A DNA stretch of 64,000 nt from positions 448,193 through 512,192 of the forward strand of contig NZ_SJDV01000002.1 of NCBI RefSeq assembly GCF_004332155.1. Reading direction: 5' to 3'. Source of the DNA: Gramella sp. KN1008. Its GTDB lineage: Bacteria > Bacteroidota > Bacteroidia > Flavobacteriales > Flavobacteriaceae. Made by a program: the position numbers and the translations under genes. The notes under the pieces are model-generated. The model was not told the origin of the DNA and searched no databases. It worked only from the letters and a program-made list of their open reading frames with translations. Positions 49,599 to 58,981 of the stretch are shown in pieces (position 1 is the first letter of the stretch; every line of letters starts with the position of its first letter).

Positions 49599-51989
49599 TT
49601 AATAACTCCCAATTGGTGAACCATCCGGGATCTTAGGAACATTTATGTCAAGTTTGAACTCTTCAGGTTCTTCCCTGAAACGCTTAATATTCCTGTACAT
49701 TTCTGCCGAAACCGCATCCTTTCGAGTTCTGAGCCAGCTTGCAAGTTCATCCACCTTCTGATTGGCTACAGACCTTACCAGCGGAGTGAATTCCTCATTA
49801 ACAGCCAGGTTCAGCAAATGTTTGAACACTACAAAATTGATGGTGTTCTGAACACTTTTCAGGTATTCATCTTTTTTATCATTTTTAATGGTCTGGGATA
49901 TGGTCTCATCAAGCACATAATCAAGCCCGGGAAGTTTCCTGTCTATAGCATGCTGCTGAACCAGTCTTTCTGCTCTTGCCGGATGAAACAATAAAGCCAG
50001 GGTCATATCGCCAGCAGTTGCAGGTGCGCCAAGCGCATCAAAGGCAACATCAGTATTACTTTTAAAAGTTTCACGGTCTCTTGAATATCCAAAGGCTCGT
50101 GGTGGAAATAATTCCAGTTTCTCTTCTGGAATTGCCAGTTCTTCAGCCAATAATGTTTTAAGAATACTCTCCAGCGCCTTTTTCTGAAGTTTCTCATCAA
50201 GATGCTCAACTATATCCTCCCTTCCTCCTTTAACGGCATAACTGTATTCAAGTCCGCCTATCATTTTTACCGCGGCTTCGGTTTGATAGCGATGAAAGAA
50301 ATACAGAGGGACAAATACATCTTCCAGGACAGAATAAGGCTCATTGGTTCTGATATTATCTTTTGAAAAGTTCTGAATGGCTTGCTCCCTAATATCGAGG
50401 ACCCTTTCCAGTTCTTCGGCGGCATCCTGACCGTTATCCCACAGATGGGCAAAAGCATGGGCTCCTCCGGTTGCTCTGGCATCGGAATCTGTAATAAATT
50501 TAAGGCCTTCTAGCTGGGCATCCTCAAGAACAGAATTAAGGTATTCTCTTTCCTCCATTCCTTCAGGGATGTCACTGTAACTGTATTTAACGGTTACCTT
50601 ATCCCACTCACCTATTCCGGTATCGTAAGCATTTGTAAATTCTATTTCTCCATTATTCAGTTCAAACTGAGGATGGGGATAATCCATCACAGAAGCTCTA
50701 TCATTGGTACTGGCTGCGAAATTATGAGTAAAGCCAATTGTATGACCTACTTCGTGAGCAGATAGCTGGCGGATCCTGGCCAGGGCCAGCTCCATCATTG
50801 GATCGTGGTTATCATCGCTGTTCTCAAAAGGTTTGTTCATCATCGCCTGCGCAATCATAAAATCCTGTCTTATTCTTAAACTCCCCAGGCTTACATGGCC
50901 CTTAATGATCTCTCCTGTCCTTGGGTCAACCACACTGGCACCATAGCTCCAGCCCCTGGTAGACCTGTGCACCCACTGGATAACATTATATCTAACATCA
51001 AGCGGATCGGCATCTTCGGGTAGCATTTTTACCTGGAAAGCATTCTCATAACCTATTTCTTCAAAAGCCTGATTCCACCAGCTGGCTCCTTCCAAAAGGG
51101 CTGAGCGTACAGGCTCCGGGGTACCGGGATCCAGGTAATATATAATTGGCTCCACAGCTTCGCTTATTTCAGCATCAGGATCCTTCTTCTCAAGCCGGTG
51201 CCTGATAGCGTAACGCTTTTTGATAGGTTCGTAGACCGGAGATGCGTAATCCATATATGAAATGAAAATGGCTCCACTCCGCGGGTCGAAAATCCTCTTT
51301 TTATAATTATCATCAGGAAGCTTCACAAAGGAATGATGCTGAGTTACACTAATGTTCTTTGGGTCGGGAACCACAGAATTCACAGTTCTGCTTTTAGGCT
51401 CCCCTTCAAAGGTTAACAAAGACTCAAACTCCACATTTTCGGGAAAAGCTTTTGTACGCTCTAAAGCAAGTGCGCTCTTTGATTTATCAAGTTTATACGT
51501 CCCGTAGTTGCCTTTCTTAAGTCTGTCGATGACTCCATGAGTATCCTGCATCAGAAAAGGGGTGAAATCGATAATATATCTACCATCCTTTTCTTCCTTG
51601 ATCTCAAAACCAAAGATGACAGATTTAGCAAAGGCTTCTGCAACGCTTTGTCTTTCCGCCTCATTTTCAGTAATTGCCCTATAACTCTGATTCGGCTGAA
51701 CCAGTAATAATTTATTCCCGGCTTTCTGAAATTTAACCACACTTTCGCCACCCAGCTGGCCGCGATCCAGTCCAATATCATTGGAGCCAACTCCCGTGGT
51801 CAAAAAATGAGTATACAAAAATTCGGTGTCAAGACTGGCTACTTCCAGATATATCTCATCTTCTTTCTCGTTATAGTGGAAATTGAAGTATCCTTCATAA
51901 GTTTTTAGATTTTCTTTTTTCTCGAGGAATTGAGCCTTCATAGCGAATGAAATACTGAAGGCCAGAATGATACAGGTAAATCTACTCAT
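49599..51989 (-). CDS. secreted zinc metalloprotease, DUF4953/DUF5117-type
   Basis: 796 aa. N-terminal signal peptide MSRFTCIILAFSISFAMKAQ. After a beta-rich N-domain (YFNFHYNEKEDEIYLEVASLDTEFLYTHFLTTGVGSNDIGLDRGQLGGESVVKF), the catalytic region has IRQLSAHEVGHTIGFTHNFAAS with HEVGHTIGFTH, the extended metzincin HExxHxxGxxH, near residue 395. Earlier ASWWNQAFEEIGYENAFQVKMLPEDADPLDVRYNVIQWVHRSTRGWSYGASVVDPRTGEIIKGHVSLGS is typical of this family. It has no C-terminal sorting domain. Substrate unknown. Confidence 0.88.
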   Translation of the reverse strand: MSRFTCIILAFSISFAMKAQFLEKKENLKTYEGYFNFHYNEKEDEIYLEVASLDTEFLYTHFLTTGVGSNDIGLDRGQLGGESVVKFQKAGNKLLLVQPNQSYRAITENEAERQSVAEAFAKSVIFGFEIKEEKDGRYIIDFTPFLMQDTHGVIDRLKKGNYGTYKLDKSKSALALERTKAFPENVEFESLLTFEGEPKSRTVNSVVPDPKNISVTQHHSFVKLPDDNYKKRIFDPRSGAIFISYMDYASPVYEPIKKRYAIRHRLEKKDPDAEISEAVEPIIYYLDPGTPEPVRSALLEGASWWNQAFEEIGYENAFQVKMLPEDADPLDVRYNVIQWVHRSTRGWSYGASVVDPRTGEIIKGHVSLGSLRIRQDFMIAQAMMNKPFENSDDNHDPMMELALARIRQLSAHEVGHTIGFTHNFAASTNDRASVMDYPHPQFELNNGEIEFTNAYDTGIGEWDKVTVKYSYSDIPEGMEEREYLNSVLEDAQLEGLKFITDSDARATGGAHAFAHLWDNGQDAAEELERVLDIREQAIQNFSKDNIRTNEPYSVLEDVFVPLYFFHRYQTEAAVKMIGGLEYSYAVKGGREDIVEHLDEKLQKKALESILKTLLAEELAIPEEKLELFPPRAFGYSRDRETFKSNTDVAFDALGAPATAGDMTLALLFHPARAERLVQQHAIDRKLPGLDYVLDETISQTIKNDKKDEYLKSVQNTINFVVFKHLLNLAVNEEFTPLVRSVANQKVDELASWLRTRKDAVSAEMYRNIKRFREEPEEFKLDINVPKIPDGSPIGSY

Positions 51990-52086
51990 TTATCCATTTT
52001 TTAAAGCTGTCTAAAACTATAAAATTATCGTTAAATACTTTTCCGAAACTTCCCTAAATTCTATTTTTACCACAAATCAATCATGA

Positions 52087-53185
52087 ATGATAACCACTGA
52101 AAACATTAAGGATCTTAAGGAGCGCCTGGTTGCGTTAAGGAGGTATCTTTGACATTGATGCCAAGAAAATCGAAATAACAAATATGGAAGAAAAGACCTT
52201 CGCTCCTAATTTTTGGGATGACCCAAAAAAAGCAGAGCAGATTATGAGAGAGGTCAATTCTGAAAAAAGCTGGGTGGAAGACTATGAAAAGGCTGAAACC
52301 CTGGTAGATGACCTGGATGTCATCTACGAATTTTATAAAGAGGAAGAAGCATCAGCTCAGGATGTTGAAGAACGTCATGAAAAGGCTGTTGATCTTATAG
52401 AAGATCTGGAGTTCAAGAATATGCTATCTGAAGAAGGAGACAATATGAGCGCCGTACTTCAGATAACTGCCGGGGCCGGAGGAACCGAAAGTTGTGACTG
52501 GGCAGAGATGCTCATGCGAATGTACCTTATGTGGGCTGAAAAGCGAAAATATAAGATAAGGGAACTCAACTACCAGGCCGGTGATGTGGCGGGGATTAAA
52601 ACCGTTACTATTGAGATTGAAGGTGAATACGCCTTTGGCTGGTTAAAAGGTGAAAATGGGGTCCACCGTTTGGTGCGTATTTCCCCATTTGATTCCAACG
52701 CCAAGAGGCATACTTCGTTCGCTTCGGTTTATGTCTATCCCTTGGTGGATGAAAGTATAGAAATAGATATCAATCCTGCAGACCTAAGCTGGGAAACCAT
52801 GAGATCTTCAGGTGCGGGAGGACAGAACGTGAATAAAGTGGAGACCGCTGTAAGACTTCGGCATGCTCCTACCGGGATTGTCATTGAAAATTCCGAAACG
52901 CGTTCCCAGCTGGAGAACAAGAACAAGGCAATGCAGCTGTTAAAAAGTCAGTTATTTGAAATAGAACTGCAGAAAAGACAGGCGCAGCGCAGGGAGATAG
53001 AGGATTCCAAGATGAAGATTGAATGGGGATCTCAGATCAGGAATTATGTAATGCACCCTTATAAACTTGTGAAAGATGTAAGAACCGGAGAGGAAACTGG
53101 AAATGTGGATGATGTGATGGATGGTGAAATAGACAAATTCCTTAAATCTTTCCTGATGATGATGGGACAAAGGAACGAAGATTGA
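52087..53185 (+). CDS. prfB: peptide chain release factor 2 (programmed +1 frameshift)
   Basis: Frame 1 starts at ATG 52087 ([21 protein letters not shown]) and reaches TGA at 52150. A +1 shift at CTT-T-GAC continues [22 protein letters not shown] to 53185, giving 365 aa, the usual RF2 length. Features: stop-recognition SPF in [21 protein letters not shown] and the GGQ loop in [20 protein letters not shown]2 ends translation at UAA and UGA and adjusts its own level through this frameshift. Without the shift, the main frame would start at a spurious Met (52184) and lose the N-terminus. Confidence 0.98.
52135..52153 (+). promoter_or_regulatory. RF2 programmed-frameshift site
   Basis: TTAAGGAGGTATCTTTGAC combines an internal AGGAGG Shine-Dalgarno element, three bases (TAT) and the slippery CTT-TGA-C. 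It matches the well-known bacterial prfB recoding signal. The UGA is at 52150-52152. Confidence 0.97.
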
Positions 53186-53252
53186 TAATTGTAAAATCCG
53201 ACTTTTAAAATTTGAATTAATTGATTATTTTAAAAAGGAAAAATTTCGATAC

Positions 53253-53594
53253 ATGCTAAGGATCTATCATAATACAAGATGCAAGAAATCCAGAGAAGGG
53301 TTGGAAATTCTTGAGAATTCAAATAAGGAATTCGAAATCAGGGAATACCTCAAAGAACCTCTTAGCGAAGCTGAGCTTGAAACTCTTATTGGTAAACTGG
53401 ATATCGCACCAATTCAGCTTGTAAGAAAGAACGAAAAGATCTGGAAAGAAGAATACAAGCATAAAGATTTAAGCGACAGGGAGCTTATTACCGTAATGGT
53501 TAAAAACCCGAAACTTATTGAGAGGCCAATAGTGGAAGACGATAATAAAGCTGTGATCGGGAGACCCCCTTCTGAAATAGAAAAATTGCTTTAA
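53253..53594 (+). CDS. ArsC-family arsenate reductase-like protein
   Basis: 113 aa. YHNTRCKKSREGLEILENSNKEFEIREYLKEPLSEAELETLIGKLDIAPIQLVRKNEKIWKEEY is the ArsC/Spx pattern; the reactive Cys is in NTRCKKSR at residue 9 with the later Arg of LIERPIVEDDNKAVIGRP. Glutaredoxin-linked arsenate reductase or YffB-like reductase are possible. No other ars genes are near, so a general thiol reductase role is as likely as arsenate detoxification. Confidence 0.88.
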   Translation: MLRIYHNTRCKKSREGLEILENSNKEFEIREYLKEPLSEAELETLIGKLDIAPIQLVRKNEKIWKEEYKHKDLSDRELITVMVKNPKLIERPIVEDDNKAVIGRPPSEIEKLL

Positions 53595-53609
53595 AAAGGA
53601 ATTATAACA

Positions 53610-53978
53610 ATGAAACTTCAACACCGCATAGCATTGATTAGTGTAGCAGCCGCAGCCGTGGCCGGTTTCGTTTATTCCCAGATCTATATTCATGAAAGGA
53701 ATCGCAGGGAGATCAAGGATGTGGCCGAGGAGCTGGCACTCACCTGGAAAGACCAGTTAAATCTTAACGAGGAGCAAACAATGCTTCTTGAAAATTCTAT
53801 TATAGAATATACGATCAAAAAGAATGAGATCATCAATTCGAGTCTTAACATCAGCCAGCAGGTAAACAAGCTTAAGGCAATTCAGAGAAATGAACATAAG
53901 CATCTAAAGAAATTCCTGGATGAGGATCAGTATGATCATTATATTTTTCTGAATAAAGAGATCACCAGAAAATCCTGA
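53610..53978 (+). CDS. Spy/CpxP-like periplasmic or membrane-anchored helical protein
   Basis: 122 aa. N-terminal hydrophobic segment (RIALISVAAAAVAGFVYSQIYIHE) followed by an all-helical region: DQLNLNEEQTMLLENSIIEYTIKKNEIINSSLNISQQVNKLKAIQRNEHKHLKKFLDEDQYDHYIFLNKE. The L-x-L-x-EEQ start and the L-x-x-F-L-x-x-DQ-Y end resemble the heavy-metal resistance/Spy family. No cleavage motif is clear, so it may remain anchored. It lies 15 bp after the ArsC-like gene. Function unknown. Confidence 0.55.
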   Translation: MKLQHRIALISVAAAAVAGFVYSQIYIHERNRREIKDVAEELALTWKDQLNLNEEQTMLLENSIIEYTIKKNEIINSSLNISQQVNKLKAIQRNEHKHLKKFLDEDQYDHYIFLNKEITRKS

Positions 53979-54090
53979 TTAATAAAATTTTAGGCACTGT
54001 TTTATTTATATGGTTATTTGTTTAACAAAATATTAACCGGGATAAATTAAACCAATAGGCTTTTGATTGGTCATAAAAGAAAAATTGACC

Positions 54091-56595
54091 ATGACCAACA
54101 AGAAGATTTTCTTCCTGGGCTTATTTTTCAGCCTTTTTAATACTTTTTTATTTACGAGTATAGCTCAGGGACCCTCAGACCCCCGTCAGTTCACAATTAC
54201 GGGAAAAGTTATAGACAATGAATTAGAGGTTCCTCTGGAATATGCTACTATCTCTGTGGTAGATGTAAACGATCCCAGCAATCTTACCGGTGGTGTTACC
54301 AACGCTCAGGGAGAGTTCTCTGTCGAGGTAAAAAAAGGTACTTATAATATTATTGTTGAATTCATTTCTTACGAAAACAAAACTTTTGATAATCGTACTA
54401 TTGATAGCGATCTAAATTTGGGGGTTATCAAACTTGGTCTGGGGTCCGAAAATCTGGATGAAGTAGTTGTGCGGGCCGAGACCACCCAGGTAGATGTTCG
54501 TCTGGACAAAAAGATATACAATATAGGAAAGGATCTTACCACCGCGGGAGGAACCGTAAGTGACGCACTGAATAATGTTCCCTCGGTTACCGTCGATATA
54601 GATGGAGGAATCAGCCTTAGGGGTAATGAAAACGTACGAATTCTCATCAACGGAAAACCTTCTGCCATGGCTGGGTTTGGTGACACTAATGTGTTGAATC
54701 AGTTGCCTGCAGACGCTATTGAAAGAGTGGAGGTCATCACCTCTCCCTCGGCAAGGTATGATGCCGAAGGTACAGCTGGGATTCTTAATATCATTCTTCG
54801 CCAGAAAGAAACTCTTGGTTTCAATGGATCTTTAAACCTTAATGCCGGCACCCCGGCTAATGCAGGTATAAGTGCCAACTTAAATTACAGGACCGAAGAT
54901 TTTAATATTTTCACCACTACAGGATTCAGATATTTTGATGCCCCCGGAGGTGGTTATTTTGACACCAGGTTTTTTGAAACTAGCTCCAATCAATTTTCCC
55001 GAATTTACGAAGACCGTGATATTGAGAGATTGAATCGGAACTTCAATACCAATATCGGAATGGAATATTTCATTAACGATCAGTCTTCAATCACCGGTTC
55101 TATTTTCTACCGTGGCGGGGAAGATGTTGATGTTACTACAAACGAAAGCGATTATTACCGAAGAAATGAGGGGCTTGCCCTGGAAACTACGCGTACCGAA
55201 AGACAAAATGAAAACGATAATAGCTGGCAATTTTCATTGAATTATATTAATAACTTCAATAATAAAGGGCATAAGTTGACAGCCGATTTTCAATATGAAA
55301 ATGATAGTGAAACCCAGTTTACAACGATAGATGAAGTTATAAACTCCAATCCAGGAGCAGTGAATTATGGTCTTTTCGCAGAAAACATAAATACTACTGA
55401 AGATCAAACAGAATATCTTATTCAGGCCGATTATGTACTCCCTTTTAATGAAGAGTCGCAGTTCGAAGCTGGTTATCGTGGAAATTTTGAGAATGAGATC
55501 ACCGATTATGAACTATTCAACGAGGATCCTGATAGCGGAGAACTGCTTTTCAATGAAACCCTTTCAAACGTATTTGATTACACCGAAAATGTAAATGCCC
55601 TTTATACACAATACGGAAGTAAATTTGGTGATTTTTCCTTCTTGTTGGGACTGAGGTTAGAGAATACTCAGCTGAAAGGCAAAATAGATAGTGAACTTAC
55701 CGAAGAAGAGCTGCAAGAGGCATTTGGAATCCCAATAGATACAGATTTTGACAATAATTATCTTGGGCTGTTTCCTACTGTGAACCTGATTTATGAGCTG
55801 GCCGAGGAAGAAAATATCACACTTGGATATAACAGAAGGATCAACCGCCCGCGAGGCTGGTATATTAATCCTTTTCCTTCACGAAGCAGTAACAATAACG
55901 TGTTTCAGGGTAATCCAAATTTAAGGCCGGCATATTCCAATGCCTTCGATCTTGGCTACCTGAAAAGATGGGAGAAATTAACCCTTACATCCTCTATCTA
56001 CTATCAACATGAAACTAATTCCTTCGAGAGGATCCAGGAAAATGTTGCGGGGTCTAACATTGTGCGTACCATACCTGTAAATCTTAGCAGCAATGATCGC
56101 ACAGGAGCTGAACTTGGAGTGCTTTACAACCCGGCTCGATGGTTAAGATTAAATGGTAGTTTCAATTTTTTCAGATTTAAAACGGAAGGAAGTTTTGATG
56201 GGGTTAACTATGATGCTGAAAATACCAGCTGGTTTGCCCGTTTCAGCTCCAAAGTGACTCTGCCTGCAAAGATAGATTGGCAAACGAACGCTTTTTATCG
56301 GGGTGCGTCTGAAGAAGTTCAGGGTACCAGAGATGGCTTACTTTCAATAGACCTGGCCTTTAGTAAAGATATTTTTAATGATAACGCTACCCTATCATTG
56401 AATATGCGGGATCTTTTGAATTCAAGAAAATGGCAGTCTTACACAATAACCGATACCTACGAAAGAGACAGTGAATTCCAGTGGAGACGGGGGCAAAATT
56501 TTACCGTTTCGCTTATTTACAGATTTAATCAGCAAAAGAAACGTCAGGAAAGAAGAGGTGGTGGTGATGAAGATTTTGATGAAGGAGGATTCTAA
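54091..56595 (+). CDS. TonB-dependent outer-membrane receptor
   Basis: 834 aa from ATG 54091. Signal peptide MTNKKIFFLGLFFSLFNTFL then FTSIAQG; carboxypeptidase-regulatory-like domain (FTITGKVIDNELEVPLEYATISVVD, GGVTNAQGEFSVEVKKGTYNIIVEFISYE); plug domain (NVPSVTVDIDGGISLRGNENVRILINGKPS, then ERVEVITSPSARYDAEGTAGILNIILRQ); beta-barrel with short aromatic strands to the end, finishing RRGGGDEDFDEGGF. No susD-like gene follows, so this is a stand-alone receptor (OMP_b-brl_3 group) rather than part of a polysaccharide utilisation locus. The substrate is unknown. Confidence 0.93.
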   Translation: MTNKKIFFLGLFFSLFNTFLFTSIAQGPSDPRQFTITGKVIDNELEVPLEYATISVVDVNDPSNLTGGVTNAQGEFSVEVKKGTYNIIVEFISYENKTFDNRTIDSDLNLGVIKLGLGSENLDEVVVRAETTQVDVRLDKKIYNIGKDLTTAGGTVSDALNNVPSVTVDIDGGISLRGNENVRILINGKPSAMAGFGDTNVLNQLPADAIERVEVITSPSARYDAEGTAGILNIILRQKETLGFNGSLNLNAGTPANAGISANLNYRTEDFNIFTTTGFRYFDAPGGGYFDTRFFETSSNQFSRIYEDRDIERLNRNFNTNIGMEYFINDQSSITGSIFYRGGEDVDVTTNESDYYRRNEGLALETTRTERQNENDNSWQFSLNYINNFNNKGHKLTADFQYENDSETQFTTIDEVINSNPGAVNYGLFAENINTTEDQTEYLIQADYVLPFNEESQFEAGYRGNFENEITDYELFNEDPDSGELLFNETLSNVFDYTENVNALYTQYGSKFGDFSFLLGLRLENTQLKGKIDSELTEEELQEAFGIPIDTDFDNNYLGLFPTVNLIYELAEEENITLGYNRRINRPRGWYINPFPSRSSNNNVFQGNPNLRPAYSNAFDLGYLKRWEKLTLTSSIYYQHETNSFERIQENVAGSNIVRTIPVNLSSNDRTGAELGVLYNPARWLRLNGSFNFFRFKTEGSFDGVNYDAENTSWFARFSSKVTLPAKIDWQTNAFYRGASEEVQGTRDGLLSIDLAFSKDIFNDNATLSLNMRDLLNSRKWQSYTITDTYERDSEFQWRRGQNFTVSLIYRFNQQKKRQERRGGGDEDFDEGGF

Positions 56596-56609
56596 CCTGT
56601 TTGACAATA

Positions 56610-56640
56610 AAAAAGGGACTTTTTCAAGTCCCTTTTTTTA
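56610..56640. terminator. bidirectional terminator after the TonB receptor
   Basis: AAAAAGGGACT (56610-56620) and AGTCCCTTTTT pair around a 6-base loop, with T-tracts on both strands between the receptor (+) and the 56638 gene (-). Confidence 0.85.
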
Positions 56641-56814
56641 TACTTTTTCTGCTTTAGCTTTTTTTCGTGCTTCTCGTTTTTCTTTGATAAGCTCTCCTAC
56701 AGAACCTCCTATCCAGTAAGGAACAAAGGCCATTAAGAAGATCATTAACCAGAATCCCATTGTAAGAATAACCAAAAATGCTAAGAAACCAAGGTATTGA
56801 TCGAATTCGAACAT
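56638..56814 (-). CDS. small membrane protein, 58 aa, unknown function
   Basis: MFEFDQYLGFLAFLVILTMGFWLMIFLMAFVPYWIGGSVGELIKEKREARKKAKAEKV from ATG 56814 would have one or two hydrophobic segments and a strongly basic tail. An in-frame ATG at 56871 gives 77 aa, but the -7 box at 56842-56849 lies inside that extension, so the shorter start is preferred. No named family. It converges on the TonB receptor and shares its terminator. Confidence 0.65.
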   Translation of the reverse strand: MFEFDQYLGFLAFLVILTMGFWLMIFLMAFVPYWIGGSVGELIKEKREARKKAKAEKV

Positions 56815-56841
56815 AACAGTCAGGTTTGATTTAAATCTCGT

Positions 56842-56849
56842 CAAAGATA
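56842..56849 (-). promoter_or_regulatory. candidate -7 box of the 58-aa membrane protein gene
   Basis: TATCTTTG on the minus strand fits TAnnTTTG and ends 27 bases before the ATG at 56814. Confidence 0.5.
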
Positions 56850-57102
56850 GGAAGTCTGGCTGGCTTATCACAGGAATTATTGAATTTTTTGAAGCCTGGA
56901 CAGGATTGGAACTAAATTTTTCGATTCCTATTAAAATTTGAAAAATTAACTGTATCCCGGATGATCCAATAACCTTTTAATTGGAAATTTTAAATTTAGT
57001 TGGCTCAAAACCAACACTAAACAATGAGAATACTTCATTCAAAATTGTTAAAAAGTTCGATAGTCTTCAGTTAAATATTTAATTAATGTTAAAATATAAG
57101 TT

Positions 57103-57280
57103 TAATTTTGTTTAAGATTAGACATTCTCTATTTTTAATTGCTCTTTTACTTTTTAATAAGTCAAAAGTTTCCCCCAAAACATCTGACTTATTAGGATTG
57201 AATGATTGTTAATAGCAGTCATGTGGAAAGAATAGGTTTACTAAAAGGAATTTCACCAGTTGTCGAAATTCCTTTTTTTT
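57103..57280 (+). ncRNA. candidate small RNA with its own promoter-like box and terminator
   Basis: The gene-free stretch 56850-57480 holds no protein-coding frame I can support. Within it are a TAnnTTTG-like box TAATTTTG (57103-57110), a perfect 9-bp hairpin AATAAGTCA/TGACTTATT (57156-57164, 57185-57193) with a pyrimidine- and A-rich loop, and a strong intrinsic terminator AAAAGGAATTT/AAATTCCTTTT with eight T (57243-57280). No gene precedes the terminator on this strand for over 600 bp. This fits a transcript of about 165 nt. It does not look like tmRNA, RNase P or SRP RNA. Speculative without expression data. Confidence 0.4.
57243..57280 (+). terminator. orphan intrinsic terminator
   Basis: AAAAGGAATTT (57243-57253), a 12-base loop and AAATTCCTTTT (57266-57276) with a run of eight T. 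It does not follow any protein gene on this strand. Confidence 0.8.
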
Positions 57281-57450
57281 ATTCTTAAATTCAAGTCACA
57301 GACCAATTCTACACTCCATTCAATTATTAAACAGTTGTTAAGGATGTTAGGCTTTTCCTTTCTGGGAGTTTTCCCTCTCAAAAATGATCTTTCCCGCAAA
57401 ATTAAATTCTAATTTTAATTCTTTTTTTCTGCAAGAATCCTGCTAAATCT

Positions 57451-57458
57451 TAACTTTG
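57451..57458 (+). promoter_or_regulatory. candidate -7 box of fumC
   Basis: TAACTTTG fits TAnnTTTG and ends 22 bases before the fumC ATG; the -33 element is not clear. Confidence 0.5.
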
Positions 57459-57480
57459 TGCAACAACCAATTTTAGCATT

Positions 57481-58878
57481 ATGGATTATAGAATAGAGAA
57501 AGATACCATGGGGGAAGTTAAGGTTCCTTCAGATAAATTATGGGGTGCACAAACCGAACGCTCTCGTAATAATTTCAAAATTGGTCCTGCCGGTTCAATG
57601 CCGCTGGATATCATATATGGATTCGCCTATTTAAAGAAGGCAGCTGCCTATACTAATTGTGAGCTCGGAGTTCTTCCTGTTGATAAAAGAGATCTTATAG
57701 CTCAGGTGTGTGACGAAATCCTGGAAGGTAAACATGATGATCAATTTCCTCTTGTGATCTGGCAAACCGGAAGCGGTACACAAAGCAATATGAATGTAAA
57801 TGAAGTGATTGCGAATCGTGCACATCAGCTTGCTGGAAAAAAAATTGGTGAAGGCGAGAAAACACTTCAGCCCAATGATGATGTTAACAAATCCCAATCT
57901 TCCAATGATACCTTTCCTACAGGAATGCACATTGCCGCCTATAGAAAAGTGACCAAAGTGACGCTTCCGGGGCTGATTAAATTACGGGACACCCTTAAAA
58001 AGAAATCGGAAGAATTCAAAGATACGGTTAAGATTGGGCGCACCCATTTTATGGATGCCACTCCCCTAACCCTTGGACAGGAATTCAGTGGCTATGTAGC
58101 TCAACTGGATTATGGTATCAGGGCTCTGGAAAATACACTTCCGCATCTCGCCGATCTGGCCCTTGGAGGAACCGCAGTTGGTACCGGACTAAATACTCCA
58201 AAAGGGTATTCCAAGCGTGTGGCTGAATTCATTGCGAAATTCACCGATATGCCTTTCGTTTCTGCCGGCAACAAATTTGAAGCCCTTGCTGCACACGACG
58301 CCTTTGTTGAAACACACGGAGCTTTGAAACAGCTTGCAGTTTCACTTAATAAAATTGGAAATGATATAAGAATGTTGGCTTCAGGCCCACGTAGCGGAAT
58401 TGGTGAGATTATTATCCCTGCCAATGAACCCGGCTCTTCTATTATGCCCGGCAAAGTGAATCCAACTCAGTGTGAAGCCCTTACGATGGTTTGTGCTCAG
58501 GTTATTGGAAACGACACTACGATGAGCGTTGGAGGTATGCAGGGACAATTTGAATTAAATGTATTTAAGCCGGTTATGGCTAACGCATTACTTCAAAGCG
58601 CCCAGCTTCTTGGAGATGCCTGTGTGTCTTTTGAAGAACACTGCGCTCGAGGCATTGAGGCTAATATACCACGAATCAAAGAACATCTGAATAATTCCCT
58701 GATGCTCGTTACAGCTCTTAATACTAAAATAGGATATTACAAAGCAGCTGAAATTGCAAATACGGCCCATAAGAACGGAACTACTTTAAAAGAGGAAGCT
58801 GTAAATCTGGGTTACGTGACCGAAGAACAGTTTGACGAATGGGTAGATCCTAAAGATATGGTTGGGAATATAAAATAG
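57481..58878 (+). CDS. fumC: fumarate hydratase, class II
   Basis: 465 aa, canonical. [28 protein letters not shown], then [65 protein letters not shown] with catalytic His, and the fumarase signature [24 protein letters not shown]. Reversible hydration of fumarate to malate in the TCA cycle. The C-terminal domain ([17 protein letters not shown]) is the class II ending. Own promoter and terminator, so monocistronic. Confidence 0.98.
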   Translation: MDYRIEKDTMGEVKVPSDKLWGAQTERSRNNFKIGPAGSMPLDIIYGFAYLKKAAAYTNCELGVLPVDKRDLIAQVCDEILEGKHDDQFPLVIWQTGSGTQSNMNVNEVIANRAHQLAGKKIGEGEKTLQPNDDVNKSQSSNDTFPTGMHIAAYRKVTKVTLPGLIKLRDTLKKKSEEFKDTVKIGRTHFMDATPLTLGQEFSGYVAQLDYGIRALENTLPHLADLALGGTAVGTGLNTPKGYSKRVAEFIAKFTDMPFVSAGNKFEALAAHDAFVETHGALKQLAVSLNKIGNDIRMLASGPRSGIGEIIIPANEPGSSIMPGKVNPTQCEALTMVCAQVIGNDTTMSVGGMQGQFELNVFKPVMANALLQSAQLLGDACVSFEEHCARGIEANIPRIKEHLNNSLMLVTALNTKIGYYKAAEIANTAHKNGTTLKEEAVNLGYVTEEQFDEWVDPKDMVGNIK

Positions 58879-58908
58879 ATATTCCTCACATAAAAGTTCA
58901 TTATTATT

Positions 58909-58948
58909 AAAAAAGCGAAGTAACCTCAATGAGATTACTTCGCTTTTT
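58909..58948. terminator. terminator between fumC and ccsBA
   Basis: AAAAAAGCGAAGTAACCTC pairs with GAGATTACTTCGCTTTTTT (one G-U pair) around a short loop, with a T-tract. It serves fumC (+) and may serve ccsBA (-). Confidence 0.85.
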
Positions 58949-58981
58949 TTTTATGCGGATCTTCCTGTGGTAGAAAAATGC

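Noticed and set aside
54061..54095. Inverted repeat TGGTCA...TGACCA just before the TonB receptor start
   Set aside because: Only six base pairs around an AT-rich loop, not enough to claim an operator.
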